From the NCBI GenBank assembly GCA_035447925.1, contig DAOTHY010000010.1:1-45314 (forward strand): a stretch of DNA of 45,314 nucleotides, given 5' to 3'. The notes beneath the pieces were generated by a model. The model had not been told where the DNA came from. It did no database searches and saw only the letters and a list, made by a program, of their open reading frames with translations. Of the stretch, positions 35,066 to 43,130 are shown piece after piece. The translations under genes and the position numbers were made by a program. The DNA is from JASUTC01 sp035447925. GTDB lineage: Bacteria > Thermotogota > Thermotogae > MWEM01. Positions within the stretch are counted from its first letter, which is position 1, and every line of letters begins with the position of its first letter.

Positions 35066-35811
35066 TCATGCCCCGTGAAAAGCTTTTGAAATACGGGGCG
35101 AGTAATCTCAGGGTTGATGAGCTTATTGCCATTTTGCTGAGAACAGGAACACCACAAATGAATGTTTTGAAGGTTTCAGAATTTTTGTATTCCCAAATGG
35201 ACTACTCTTTGTATAAACTGCAGCATGCTCCCCTTGAAACCATCAAACGCATTAAGGGGTTGGGTGAAGTCAAAGCGATCACATTAAAGGCTTCGCTGGA
35301 ACTGGGTGTCAGACTGTACCAAGAGCTTGTCGTGGAAAAGAAACAGGTTAAAAACCCATCAGACATTTTTAAAATGTGTATGGATTTGTCCTTTTTAAAC
35401 CAGGAAACCGTTCGTGTGATCTGTGTGGATTCAAAGTCCAAGGTCCTTGCCATCGAAGATATTACCAGAGGGACTGTAAACGCCTCTTTAATTCATCCAA
35501 GAGAGGTTTTTAAGCCGGTTATTTCCTATTCAGCGGTTAGTTTCGCCATCGTGCACAACCACCCTTCTGGAGATCCCGCCCCCTCTGATGCAGATTGCGA
35601 GATAACGGCAAGACTCAAAGAATGTTCAAGAATTATTGGAATCGATATGATCGATCATGTCATAATCGGTAAAGGCAGATATTACAGTTTTACTTTGAAT
35701 AAAGAGTTACATGGAGGTGTATCCGAAGATGTCAGACAGGAATCAGGGGTTAGACAAATTGCAGAAACTCAAGATGGAAATAGAGAAGGATTTGGAGAAA
35801 AAAACGGGTAA
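35062..35811 (+). CDS. radC: RadC-family JAMM protein
   Basis: 249 residues. N-terminal helix-hairpin-helix region with IKRIKGLGEVKA, then the JAMM metal motif HNHPSGDPAPSDAD (His165, His167, Asp178). Family proteins normally end shortly after the YYSF strand near residue 212; this one runs about 28 residues further, and that tail is encoded in the region overlapping the next gene. Function of RadC remains unclear despite its DNA-repair name. Start ATG overlaps the maf stop. Confidence 0.92.
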   Translation: MIMPREKLLKYGASNLRVDELIAILLRTGTPQMNVLKVSEFLYSQMDYSLYKLQHAPLETIKRIKGLGEVKAITLKASLELGVRLYQELVVEKKQVKNPSDIFKMCMDLSFLNQETVRVICVDSKSKVLAIEDITRGTVNASLIHPREVFKPVISYSAVSFAIVHNHPSGDPAPSDADCEITARLKECSRIIGIDMIDHVIIGKGRYYSFTLNKELHGGVSEDVRQESGVRQIAETQDGNREGFGEKNG

Positions 35812-37006
35812 AAAACGACTTCCTCAAACCGGCAAGAAAAAAATTGCCCTTTCGGATGAACTCAGAAAACGTCTGATTGATAACAAACCCACAACCACAT
35901 CCGTTGAAGAACTCAGAACACCGATCGAAATTGAGCGGTATTTGACTGATCTGACTCTGACGGATTTAAAAAGTTTGATCAGGAGCAACATTGACAATGA
36001 AAGAAACGCCTCTGCTAAAGAAAACTTAAAAGGGTTGTTGGATATTCTGAGTAAAAATCTGAAATCGGCTGATGAGAAATTCACAACGGTTGTTCAAAAT
36101 TACAAAAAGGATTATGTCTTTTTTAATTATTTTTTAACAAAATTGTTAATGGGAAAAGACATAACCAACGAGCTCAAGGCTTTTTTTAAGAATTATCAAG
36201 ATTCTATTTATCCGTTTCTGCTTATCATCTTTTCCACCCTTTTTAGAAACGGATCTTATGCTACTTTAAGGAGTATTCTGCGTGTAGTGGAGAGAACAGA
36301 CCAGGATATGCTCCCCGCTTTGATTGGTGCTATGGTCAAACATGATTATATGGAAGTCTCCAAAACAATCGGAAGCATATATAGACAAAACCAGTTTAAG
36401 GATTTTCAGAATATTGCCAGTGCTTTACCTTACATTTTAAACGCTGACGATGAATCCTATAAACGGGTCATCACAGCCCTTGAAAAGAAAAAAAACCACA
36501 GGTGCTCGACCATATATCGTGAATACCTGACCAAAGAGGAAATCAACTCGGATAAAACGTTGTCTGAATGTCCCATGGGCATGTTCCTTTTAGCTAAGAA
36601 AATGTTGAAAAACGGGCAGATTCAAGAGGCCAAAGACATTTCAAAAGAATTGATCAGGATGAAAGATCCACATGGCATATTGCTTCAAACCAGCATGATA
36701 TATGCCTCAGCTGACGAGGCAACGGCGTTTAAAGTCTGGTATGAAACGCTCAAATCATATCAGTCAATCATGTTGGGTTGGGAATCCAACTCGCAAACCG
36801 AATTCAAGGGGTTGGGATTAGATCGGGCATCCCGAAGTATTCGATTGGAAGAATTTCAGATCCCGGATAATATTGCAGCCTTCAAGGCGTTAATTGGCAA
36901 AAGATTAAATCAACATACAGATTTTGAAATATTTTTATATCCTTTTGAAGAGCTCAGAACCGTGTGTTCTCCGGCTGTGTGTCAACTGTATTACAGCTTT
37001 AATTAA
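35729..37006 (+). CDS. Unrecognised 425-residue helical protein
   Basis: No family recognised. The first about 70 residues are very basic and charged (KLQKLKMEIEKDLEKK, then many Lys/Thr/Pro) and look coiled-coil or disordered; the rest is alpha-helical, perhaps repeat-like (TPR/HEAT-like) with segments such as MFLLAKKMLKNGQIQEAKDISKELI, which resembles one TPR-like unit. No signal peptide or membrane span. GGAGGTG at 35713-35719 supports ATG 35729, which lies inside radC (83-base overlap). It sits between radC and the NadC-like gene in the large operon. Confidence 0.78.
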   Translation: MSDRNQGLDKLQKLKMEIEKDLEKKTGKKRLPQTGKKKIALSDELRKRLIDNKPTTTSVEELRTPIEIERYLTDLTLTDLKSLIRSNIDNERNASAKENLKGLLDILSKNLKSADEKFTTVVQNYKKDYVFFNYFLTKLLMGKDITNELKAFFKNYQDSIYPFLLIIFSTLFRNGSYATLRSILRVVERTDQDMLPALIGAMVKHDYMEVSKTIGSIYRQNQFKDFQNIASALPYILNADDESYKRVITALEKKKNHRCSTIYREYLTKEEINSDKTLSECPMGMFLLAKKMLKNGQIQEAKDISKELIRMKDPHGILLQTSMIYASADEATAFKVWYETLKSYQSIMLGWESNSQTEFKGLGLDRASRSIRLEEFQIPDNIAAFKALIGKRLNQHTDFEIFLYPFEELRTVCSPAVCQLYYSFN

Positions 37007-37024
37007 GTGAAGGGAGTGCTGAAA

Positions 37025-37840
37025 GTGGGGATACTGCAACCAATGGAATCTTTAATCAGCGATATGGATGAATGGGAGCTGACTGTAAAAAACCAAGCAC
37101 CTATGGTTTTTTCAGGCATGTCATTTTTAAGTGATCTGTCGGAAAATCTGGGTTTGAACATCATCACATCCTATTCACCCGGTGACTTTTTGGCAAATGA
37201 AACGGAAATTCTCAAGGTCAATGGTTTACTGAACGCCATCATCAGTTTTCGAGAAGAGTTTGTCAATCAGTGGGCTAATTTGCTGAACATCTGTACCGTA
37301 TTGTACCGAATGAGAATCGCCATTGGGAAAAATTCTCCCGGCATGAAGATCATTGTACGCAACCTGCCCGATTTGATTTACAATGTTGATTATATTAACG
37401 AAACCATCGAGGATGCCGGGTGCATCTTTTGGCCTATGGCGGTGACGGATGGGATTATTCACCAACTGATTTGGAAACGGTTTGTGGATATCAAGGGCGC
37501 CATAGATGCTTACAAAAAACGTTTGTATCCGGGAATGAAGATCCTGCTTGAATGCGATAATATGTCCGATAGTATTGAAGCCATGAAAAACGGTGCTGAT
37601 GGAATCATATTGAGGAATATGAGGGAGGACATTGTGGCTGAAATAGCCAAGACCATCCGAGAACGCTTTAAAAAAGTCTACATCGAGTACATGGGAGATG
37701 TGCGCCTTTCTAATATTGAAGGATACGGAAAAAGCGGAATCGATGCAATCGGAATGGACGACATGACGTACCTTTTCGGCCGGGCGAATCTGAAGATGGA
37801 AATCAAGAAAATCAGCAATATGAGGCATGATGTTTCTTAA
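37025..37840 (+). CDS. Degenerate quinolinate-phosphoribosyltransferase (NadC)-like protein
   Basis: 271 residues. The C-terminal half reads like the NadC barrel: KILLECDNMSDSIEAMKNGADGIILRNM, then an IYEY-type strand, GYGKSGIDAIGMDDMTY (compare EVE...EAL..GAD.IMLDNM and TGVD.ISVGALTH). The N-terminal part LLNAIISFREEFVNQWANL aligns with the LSAER helix. The expected catalytic TRKTxPGxR and HR motifs are absent (VRNLPDL instead), so I infer a binding or scaffold role. Start GTG 37025 has AAGGGAG eight bases upstream; an earlier GTG (37007) has none. Overlaps tsaB. Family call rests on pattern memory only. Confidence 0.6.
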   Translation: MGILQPMESLISDMDEWELTVKNQAPMVFSGMSFLSDLSENLGLNIITSYSPGDFLANETEILKVNGLLNAIISFREEFVNQWANLLNICTVLYRMRIAIGKNSPGMKIIVRNLPDLIYNVDYINETIEDAGCIFWPMAVTDGIIHQLIWKRFVDIKGAIDAYKKRLYPGMKILLECDNMSDSIEAMKNGADGIILRNMREDIVAEIAKTIRERFKKVYIEYMGDVRLSNIEGYGKSGIDAIGMDDMTYLFGRANLKMEIKKISNMRHDVS

Positions 37841-38525
37841 ATCAAATCAAAAAAACCTCGTATTATTCTTGGATGCCGCCACCGAGATCTTTTATATCGC
37901 CATTTGGGATCTGGGCACAGGGGCTATGGTACAAAAACAGTTCAATCACCGGGAAATAAAAGGAGAGGCTCTTCTATCGGTGATTAAGAGCCTGTTTGAT
38001 GAAACAGGCTATGACGTGCATTCTGTTGCCTATCTGTGTACCACAAAGGGGCCGGGATCGTTGACAGGATTGAGGATTGCCATGAGCATCTTAAAAACCA
38101 TGGCACAAATTCTGAATGTTCCCATTGTCAGTCTTCCAACTCTTTACGCTTTGGAACAATCCTATGTGCAGCCGTTGGAACTTAAATCAGCACGAATAAT
38201 GACCTGTTTAATGGCCAGAAAAAACAGTTATTATGTGAGATTCTCTGATAGTAATGAAGACTGTTTTGAACAAATTTCGGGTGAAATGCTCATTCAAGCC
38301 TTGAAAAATGTTAACATATCCCTATGGGCACAAAGCCATTTGTCACAAGTACCATGTGATAAACAACCTGACAAATCCGTCATAATAGGGCTAAGCCCTC
38401 TGATTCTTTTTGGTCTTTTTGAAAAGAAATATCAGCAACAAGATACTGTAAATTACCTGAACTGTCATCCTGAATATGCCGGTAAATCAGTTGCTGAAGT
38501 GAATTTTGAAGTGAAGAAAAAATAG
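37827..38525 (+). CDS. tsaB: tRNA threonylcarbamoyladenosine biosynthesis protein TsaB
   Basis: 232 residues. ASKHA-type fold: LFLDAATEIFYIAIWD, and TKGPGSLTGLRIAMSILKTMA matches the TsaB signature GPGSFTGLRIG. TsaB pairs with TsaD and TsaE to make t6A37 in ANN-decoding tRNAs; the partners are not in this window. The C-terminus is divergent. Start ATG 37827 or 37830 inside the previous gene with GAGG just upstream. Confidence 0.88.
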   Translation: MMFLKSNQKNLVLFLDAATEIFYIAIWDLGTGAMVQKQFNHREIKGEALLSVIKSLFDETGYDVHSVAYLCTTKGPGSLTGLRIAMSILKTMAQILNVPIVSLPTLYALEQSYVQPLELKSARIMTCLMARKNSYYVRFSDSNEDCFEQISGEMLIQALKNVNISLWAQSHLSQVPCDKQPDKSVIIGLSPLILFGLFEKKYQQQDTVNYLNCHPEYAGKSVAEVNFEVKKK

Positions 38526-38529
38526 AATG

Positions 38530-38538
38530 TGTTATAAT
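38530..38538 (+). promoter_or_regulatory. Internal extended -10 promoter before the Asp23 gene
   Basis: TG-T-TATAAT at 38530-38538, just after the tsaB stop and 50 bases before the next start. Would give Asp23-FakA-ComEA-OmpH-LptB-SLOG an independent transcript. Confidence 0.6.
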
Positions 38539-38587
38539 TTTTTTGATTTTGGAAAAGAAATCTTTTAAACCGAGAGGGAGGGTCTGA

Positions 38588-38920
38588 ATGAAAATAGTAA
38601 ATCCCCTGGGAGAAACAAACGTCCATATAAATGTTTTAAAACACCTTGTTTATCAATCGCTTCTCGAGTGTTATGGATTGGTCAAGATGGATGATGTGAA
38701 TATCATCTCAAAATATCTGGGTGGAGAAGAAAAAGGCATTCACATCAGGGACGATGAAGACGGGATATTTATCGATGTATATCCTGTCATCTCCTACGGA
38801 ATGAAAATTGATCAGGTTGCTTTGAATGTACAAGAATATGTGAATTATAAATTTGAAGAGATGCTTGGAGTTAAGCCGGTTCAAATCAATATTCATGTAT
38901 TGGGGATCAAACTCGATTAA
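38588..38920 (+). CDS. Asp23/Gls24 family protein
   Basis: 110 residues. Family layout: an N-terminal helix (VLKHLVYQSLLECYGLV), the basic-turn region, then VYPVISYGMKIDQVALNVQEYVNY and the terminal strand VQINIHVLGI, matching the Asp23 (DUF322) pattern of stress or envelope-associated proteins. GGGAGGG lies before ATG 38588. Gene pairing with the downstream DAK2 gene matches the yloU-yloV pair of Firmicutes. Confidence 0.88.
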   Translation: MKIVNPLGETNVHINVLKHLVYQSLLECYGLVKMDDVNIISKYLGGEEKGIHIRDDEDGIFIDVYPVISYGMKIDQVALNVQEYVNYKFEEMLGVKPVQINIHVLGIKLD

Positions 38921-38953
38921 ATTCGATTTTCCTTGGAGAAAGAGGTGTTAAAA

Positions 38954-40672
38954 TTGGATAACAACCCTTCGAAGGTCGATGCGGCTTTTCTAAAAAACGG
39001 ATTTAAAAAAGCCTCCGAAGTATTAGTGGCTCACAGGGACGAATTGAATGCCTTGAATGTTTTCCCGGTCCCGGATGGAGATACGGGGCATAATATGTCT
39101 GCGTGCGTATTAGAAGCTTGCAGAGAGTTAGATAAAATCAAATACGATACGATCAAAACCGTGTCCAATGCCATCAAAACAGGAACGCTTATGGGAGCCA
39201 GGGGTAATTCAGGGGTTATTCTATCCCAGATATTCAGCGGTTTTTTCGAGGTTGTTCTTAAAAACGATAAAATAGATATTCCTATTTTTGTAAAAGCACT
39301 CAAACGTGCAAATGAAGTCGCTACCGGTGCGGTGATGAGACCCGTAAAAGGAACCATACTGACCTTGATCGAAGACTTGGCTTCCTATGCACAAAAACAT
39401 CAGAATGAATTTATTGATTACAAACACCTGTTGGACATGTTAACCAAAAGAGCTTTCAGAGTTGTTGAGAAAACTCGTGAAATGATGCCCAAGTTAAAGC
39501 AGGCCGGTGTGGTTGATGCAGGAGCCAAGGGATTGGCATATATCTTTGAAGGCTATTATAAATACGCCAACGGTGATACAAGGATCGCTATTGAAAAAAA
39601 AGGTGAACAGCCTCAAGTCAGTATTGAGACGCAAATGGCTGTTGAGGAACTGACTTTTCAGTATTGTACGGAATTTATGGCCCGGCTTTTCCCCGGGGTT
39701 GAGGTAGATGACATCGATGCGTTGAAAAAAGCATTGGATCGTCTAGGAGATTCAATGGTCCTGGTTCACGATACGGATATCCTAAAGGGCCACATTCATA
39801 CCGATCATCCTGGAAGGGTTTTTGAACACGCCTTGAAATACGGAGAACTAATGAAAGTCAAAGTCGACAACATGAAAGAACAGCATCAGGAAATTCTCAT
39901 CAAACAGAAAACGGTACTTGAAGAACAAACTGAGGATATGAGTGACTATGAAGAAGAATTGAATTCTCAAGAGCATTCAACATTCATGGAGCCTACAACA
40001 GAGAAGAGAGCATATGCCTTTGTTGCGGTTTCTCCTGGAGAGGGAATCTCAAGAATTCTGCACGAGATGAATGTGGACAACATCGTGTTCGGCGGGCAGA
40101 CTATGAACCCGTCAACAGCCGATATTGCCAATGCCATAGACAAGATAGAGGCTCAAACGGTCTTTATTCTGCCCAATAACAGCAATATCATCATGGCCGC
40201 TGAGAGTGCGGCAAAGATGAAGCAAAGCCCCGAAAAGAACGTAGTTGTCCTTCCAACAAAATCCATTCAGGAAGGTCTGGCGAGTATCATTGCGTTTGTG
40301 GAGGAGGCTTCGCTTGAAGAGAATCTTGAAACAATGGAAACCGCTCTGAAAGAGGTTCTTTCCATATCCGTTACCCACGCTGTCCGTGATTCTGAGATCA
40401 ACGATGAAACCATCAGGCAGGGAGAATATCTGTTTTTTGCCGGGAAAGACTTAATGGCTCATACAGATACACTGGAGAACGCCGTTTATCGGGGAATGGA
40501 GAGGATTAATTTGGATGAATACGAAATAATGACCATTTTTTACGGAAAAGATGTGGAGGAAGAAATGGTCAGCCATCTCGCTGAAACCTTGAAAGAACGA
40601 TACGAAGACCTCGAAATCAGCATATACGATGGAGGGCAAGCGCATTATCCGTTTTACATTTCCCTTGAATGA
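38954..40672 (+). CDS. fakA: DAK2-domain fatty acid kinase subunit, FakA/YloV-like
   Basis: 572 residues. The N-terminal DAK2 nucleotide domain shows LNVFPVPDGDTGHNMS, followed by GARGNSGVILSQIFSGF and VDAGAKGLAY; a middle linker domain and a C-terminal EDD-like part (VAVSPGEGI, GGQTMNPSTADI, FILPNNSNIIMAA) complete the FakA plan. FakA phosphorylates fatty acids bound to FakB; no FakB is seen here. TTG 38954 was chosen because AAAGAGGTG lies six bases upstream; an in-frame TTG at 38933 has no site. Confidence 0.92.
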   Translation: MDNNPSKVDAAFLKNGFKKASEVLVAHRDELNALNVFPVPDGDTGHNMSACVLEACRELDKIKYDTIKTVSNAIKTGTLMGARGNSGVILSQIFSGFFEVVLKNDKIDIPIFVKALKRANEVATGAVMRPVKGTILTLIEDLASYAQKHQNEFIDYKHLLDMLTKRAFRVVEKTREMMPKLKQAGVVDAGAKGLAYIFEGYYKYANGDTRIAIEKKGEQPQVSIETQMAVEELTFQYCTEFMARLFPGVEVDDIDALKKALDRLGDSMVLVHDTDILKGHIHTDHPGRVFEHALKYGELMKVKVDNMKEQHQEILIKQKTVLEEQTEDMSDYEEELNSQEHSTFMEPTTEKRAYAFVAVSPGEGISRILHEMNVDNIVFGGQTMNPSTADIANAIDKIEAQTVFILPNNSNIIMAAESAAKMKQSPEKNVVVLPTKSIQEGLASIIAFVEEASLEENLETMETALKEVLSISVTHAVRDSEINDETIRQGEYLFFAGKDLMAHTDTLENAVYRGMERINLDEYEIMTIFYGKDVEEEMVSHLAETLKERYEDLEISIYDGGQAHYPFYISLE

Positions 40673-40683
40673 GGTTCTAATGG

Positions 40684-41265
40684 ATGAACAAAAAGGAGAA
40701 ATTGGTTCTCATTGCATTGGCATGTGTATTTGTTTTGGGCGTGGTTTTCAGTATTAAAGACTTGAATGTCCCGGTGTTGAATTCGGAAAGGCAAGCGTAT
40801 GACGAACAAGCGCAAGCAATCAGGACAGGCATGATAGACCTGAATAAAGCGGATGCTATGCAATTGCAGCTCTTAAAAGGCATCGGTGACACTAAAGCGG
40901 ATGCCATTGTTGCATACCGACAGTCGAACGGACCCTTTGCCAAAAAAGAGGATGTTATGAATGTTCCCGGCATTGGACCGGCCACTTATGAAAAGATCAA
41001 AGACCGGTTGGAGCTATCTTACGATTCAATTCAGTCCATTGCAGAAACATCTGAAGCAGACGGCGAAGGTTTGATTGATATCAACCGGGCTTCACAGAAA
41101 GAGTTGGAAAAGATACCCGGGATTGGACCCGTAAAAGCAAAGAACATCGTCGATTATAGAGAGCAAAATGGATATTTTCAAGATATTGCCGATTTAATAC
41201 TGGTAACGGGGATCGGAGAAAAAACTTTAGAAACCATGAAAACCATGATTACCATCAATCAATAA
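40684..41265 (+). CDS. ComEA-like protein with two helix-hairpin-helix units
   Basis: 193 residues. N-terminal membrane anchor (about 7-23), then two tandem ComEA units: IDLNKADAMQLQLLKGIGDTKADAIVAYR and IDINRASQKELEKIPGIGPVKAKNIVDYR, each with the HhH GIG motifs. ComEA binds double-stranded DNA outside the membrane for uptake, but lone ComEA-type proteins also have other roles, and no ComEC gene is present in the window. GAGG lies nine bases before ATG 40684. Between fakA and ompH-like genes. Confidence 0.88.
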   Translation: MNKKEKLVLIALACVFVLGVVFSIKDLNVPVLNSERQAYDEQAQAIRTGMIDLNKADAMQLQLLKGIGDTKADAIVAYRQSNGPFAKKEDVMNVPGIGPATYEKIKDRLELSYDSIQSIAETSEADGEGLIDINRASQKELEKIPGIGPVKAKNIVDYREQNGYFQDIADLILVTGIGEKTLETMKTMITINQ

Positions 41266-41299
41266 AAATCAGAAGAAATCATCTTTAGGAGGGCTATAA

Positions 41300-41803
41300 A
41301 TGAAGAAAAGAACCATGATTACAACCATTTTGGCAATGTTGTTTCTTTCGTTGATTGTTACTGCAGGAACGCCATTCAGTGCCGGTTCAAGGCAACCTGT
41401 GATGGGTTTTATCGATTTTGACATTGCTGGGCAGCAATTTTTGGAATCTAAAAATCTCATGGAAGAATATCAAGCCGATGCCGAATATTACAACAGCCTT
41501 TTGAAGCCGTTGGAAGATGAAATTATTCGGATGAGAAATGCCGGTGAAGAGTCTTCAAAGTCTTATCAGTTAAAGGTGAACGAGTATTCCCTTCAAAAGG
41601 ATAAATTCACCACCCAGTTACAGGAAAAGTACACGGTCCAGTTTGAAAAAGTCAATGAAAAACTCTTGGCATTGGCCGAAGAATACGCAAAGATTAACAA
41701 CATCGATGTGCTGTTGACCAACAAAGTAGCTGTTTACATTGCGGATGATTTCGATTTAACACTCGACTTTATATCATTTGCCAATGCAAGGGCTGAATTC
41801 TGA
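41300..41803 (+). CDS. OmpH/Skp-family periplasmic chaperone
   Basis: 167 residues. Signal peptide (KKR start, hydrophobic stretch, cleavage near TAGTPFSA), then MGFIDFDIAGQQFLESKNLMEEYQ, the typical OmpH N-terminus, a long charged helix pair (about 55-125), and the C-terminal strand NIDVLLTNKVAVYIADDFDLTLDFI. Skp-type proteins carry unfolded outer-membrane proteins across the periplasm, implying an outer membrane. AGGAGG precedes ATG 41300. lptB-like gene follows within six bases. Confidence 0.88.
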   Translation: MKKRTMITTILAMLFLSLIVTAGTPFSAGSRQPVMGFIDFDIAGQQFLESKNLMEEYQADAEYYNSLLKPLEDEIIRMRNAGEESSKSYQLKVNEYSLQKDKFTTQLQEKYTVQFEKVNEKLLALAEEYAKINNIDVLLTNKVAVYIADDFDLTLDFISFANARAEF

Positions 41804-41808
41804 AACCG

Positions 41809-42522
41809 TTGAAAAACCAACTCAATTGCAGCCAACTGATCAAAAAATACGGAAAACGGGAAGTGGTCAGGGGAGCTTCTTTAGAAGTCAATTCCAATGA
41901 AATCGTTGGATTATTGGGTCCTAACGGAGCAGGAAAGACCACCATATTTCGTATGATGTTGGGGATCGTCATTCCGACAAAAGGGTCCATTCATCTGAAT
42001 CACGAAGATATCACCCATATTCCGATTCATCTGCGTGCAAAGCGAGGGATAACCTATCTTCCACAAGAAGTATCGGTGTTTACAGGATTAACGGTGAGAA
42101 AAAATGTTTCTGTGGTGTTCGAGAACATGAAGCTTTCAACGGCTGCCATCAAGGAAAAAACCCAGCAGTTATTGGAGGAATTCGGTATCGCCCATTTGGA
42201 AAATCAAAAAGCAGCCAATCTATCTGGTGGGGAAAAGCGTCGGTTGGAATTAGCCAGAATGATGACCCTTGATCCCAAATTCATTTTATTAGACGAACCC
42301 TTTAGCGGGATAGATCCGATGACGGTGAAAGATATTCAGCGCATGAGTGTTCGATTAAAGGAAAAAGGGATCGGCGTTATTGTTACTGATCATAATGTAG
42401 ACGATATCCGGCGCATTGTAGACCGGCTTTATGTCATACACAAAGGTACGATTCTGGCGCAGGGAAATCCTGAACAGGTTTTTAGTGACAGGAAAGTAAT
42501 TGAAAACTATCTTGGAGAATAA
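41809..42522 (+). CDS. lptB: LptB-like ABC ATPase
   Basis: 237 residues. Walker A GPNGAGKTT (37-45), Q-loop YLPQEVSVFTGLTV, signature LSGGEKRR (138-145), Walker B FILLDEPFSGIDP, and switch in VTDHNV. The forms YLPQExSxF, LDEPFxGIDP and TDHNV are diagnostic of LptB, the ATPase driving lipopolysaccharide extraction from the inner membrane. Partner LptF/G/C genes are not in the window. Start uncertain: TTG 41809 has its AAGGG 16 bases away; a CTG at 41800 in the same frame would be better spaced. Confidence 0.9.
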   Translation: MKNQLNCSQLIKKYGKREVVRGASLEVNSNEIVGLLGPNGAGKTTIFRMMLGIVIPTKGSIHLNHEDITHIPIHLRAKRGITYLPQEVSVFTGLTVRKNVSVVFENMKLSTAAIKEKTQQLLEEFGIAHLENQKAANLSGGEKRRLELARMMTLDPKFILLDEPFSGIDPMTVKDIQRMSVRLKEKGIGVIVTDHNVDDIRRIVDRLYVIHKGTILAQGNPEQVFSDRKVIENYLGE

Positions 42523-42523
42523 T

Positions 42524-43048
42524 ATGAATATATGTGTAATAGGCTATTCGGGAAAGATAAACAAATCGCCTGTTAAAGAGCTTTATGATTTTACATACAG
42601 GCTGGGTTATACCATAGCCGTCAGAGGTCACACGATTTGGTCGGGGGGACGGGATGGCATTATGGATATCGTATCAAAAGGAGCACACGAAGGTGGAGGA
42701 GAGATTGTTGGTGTTTTGCCTTGGGATAAGGAAAATTCCCTGTCACGACCTTCAGATTATATACAGAATGTTGTTTATACCGGATTGGATTTTACTATGA
42801 GAAGCTGTGTTTTGGTCAATAACGCCGATCTGGTCATTGCCGTCGGAGGAGGAGCCGGAACCGCAACGGAGATTTTCGCATCTTATTCCTATGGCAAGCC
42901 TCTGCTGTTATGCGCTAAAAGCGGAGGGTGGTCTCAGAGAATCGCTGAAACTTTCCAAGGGAAATCAGGACCTGTTTATCTGGATTCGAGGGAAACTGCG
43001 CCTGTTTTTCTAGTTCACACCATCGATGATATCGAAAGACATTTATAA
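42524..43048 (+). CDS. SLOG/LOG-like Rossmann protein (TIGR00725 type)
   Basis: 174 residues. MNICVIGYSGKI at the N-terminus, GYTIAVRGHTIWSGGRDGIMD, and the phosphate-binding GGGAGTATEIFASYSYGKP correspond to the lysine-decarboxylase-like/LOG family, a nucleotide-binding SLOG fold. The Thr-Glu pair is kept, but the strict LOG PGGxGT motif reads VGGGAGT, so cytokinin-ribohydrolase activity is not certain. GGAGA lies before ATG 42524. Last gene of the long plus-strand operon. Confidence 0.82.
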   Translation: MNICVIGYSGKINKSPVKELYDFTYRLGYTIAVRGHTIWSGGRDGIMDIVSKGAHEGGGEIVGVLPWDKENSLSRPSDYIQNVVYTGLDFTMRSCVLVNNADLVIAVGGGAGTATEIFASYSYGKPLLLCAKSGGWSQRIAETFQGKSGPVYLDSRETAPVFLVHTIDDIERHL

Positions 43049-43082
43049 AGAGAAAAATTGATCAATCATTGAAGCAGTCCAA

Positions 43083-43130
43083 TAAAAACGTGGCCATATC
43101 AAACAGTGGCCACGTTTTTATTGTTTTTTT
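43083..43130. terminator. Bidirectional terminator between convergent genes
   Basis: Stem of about 14 bp (43083-43096 with 43107-43120), GC core CGTGGCCA, loop of ten bases, T-rich on both strands (a run of seven T at 43124-43130 on plus). Serves the SLOG-like gene and the hydrolase at 43131. Confidence 0.88.
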
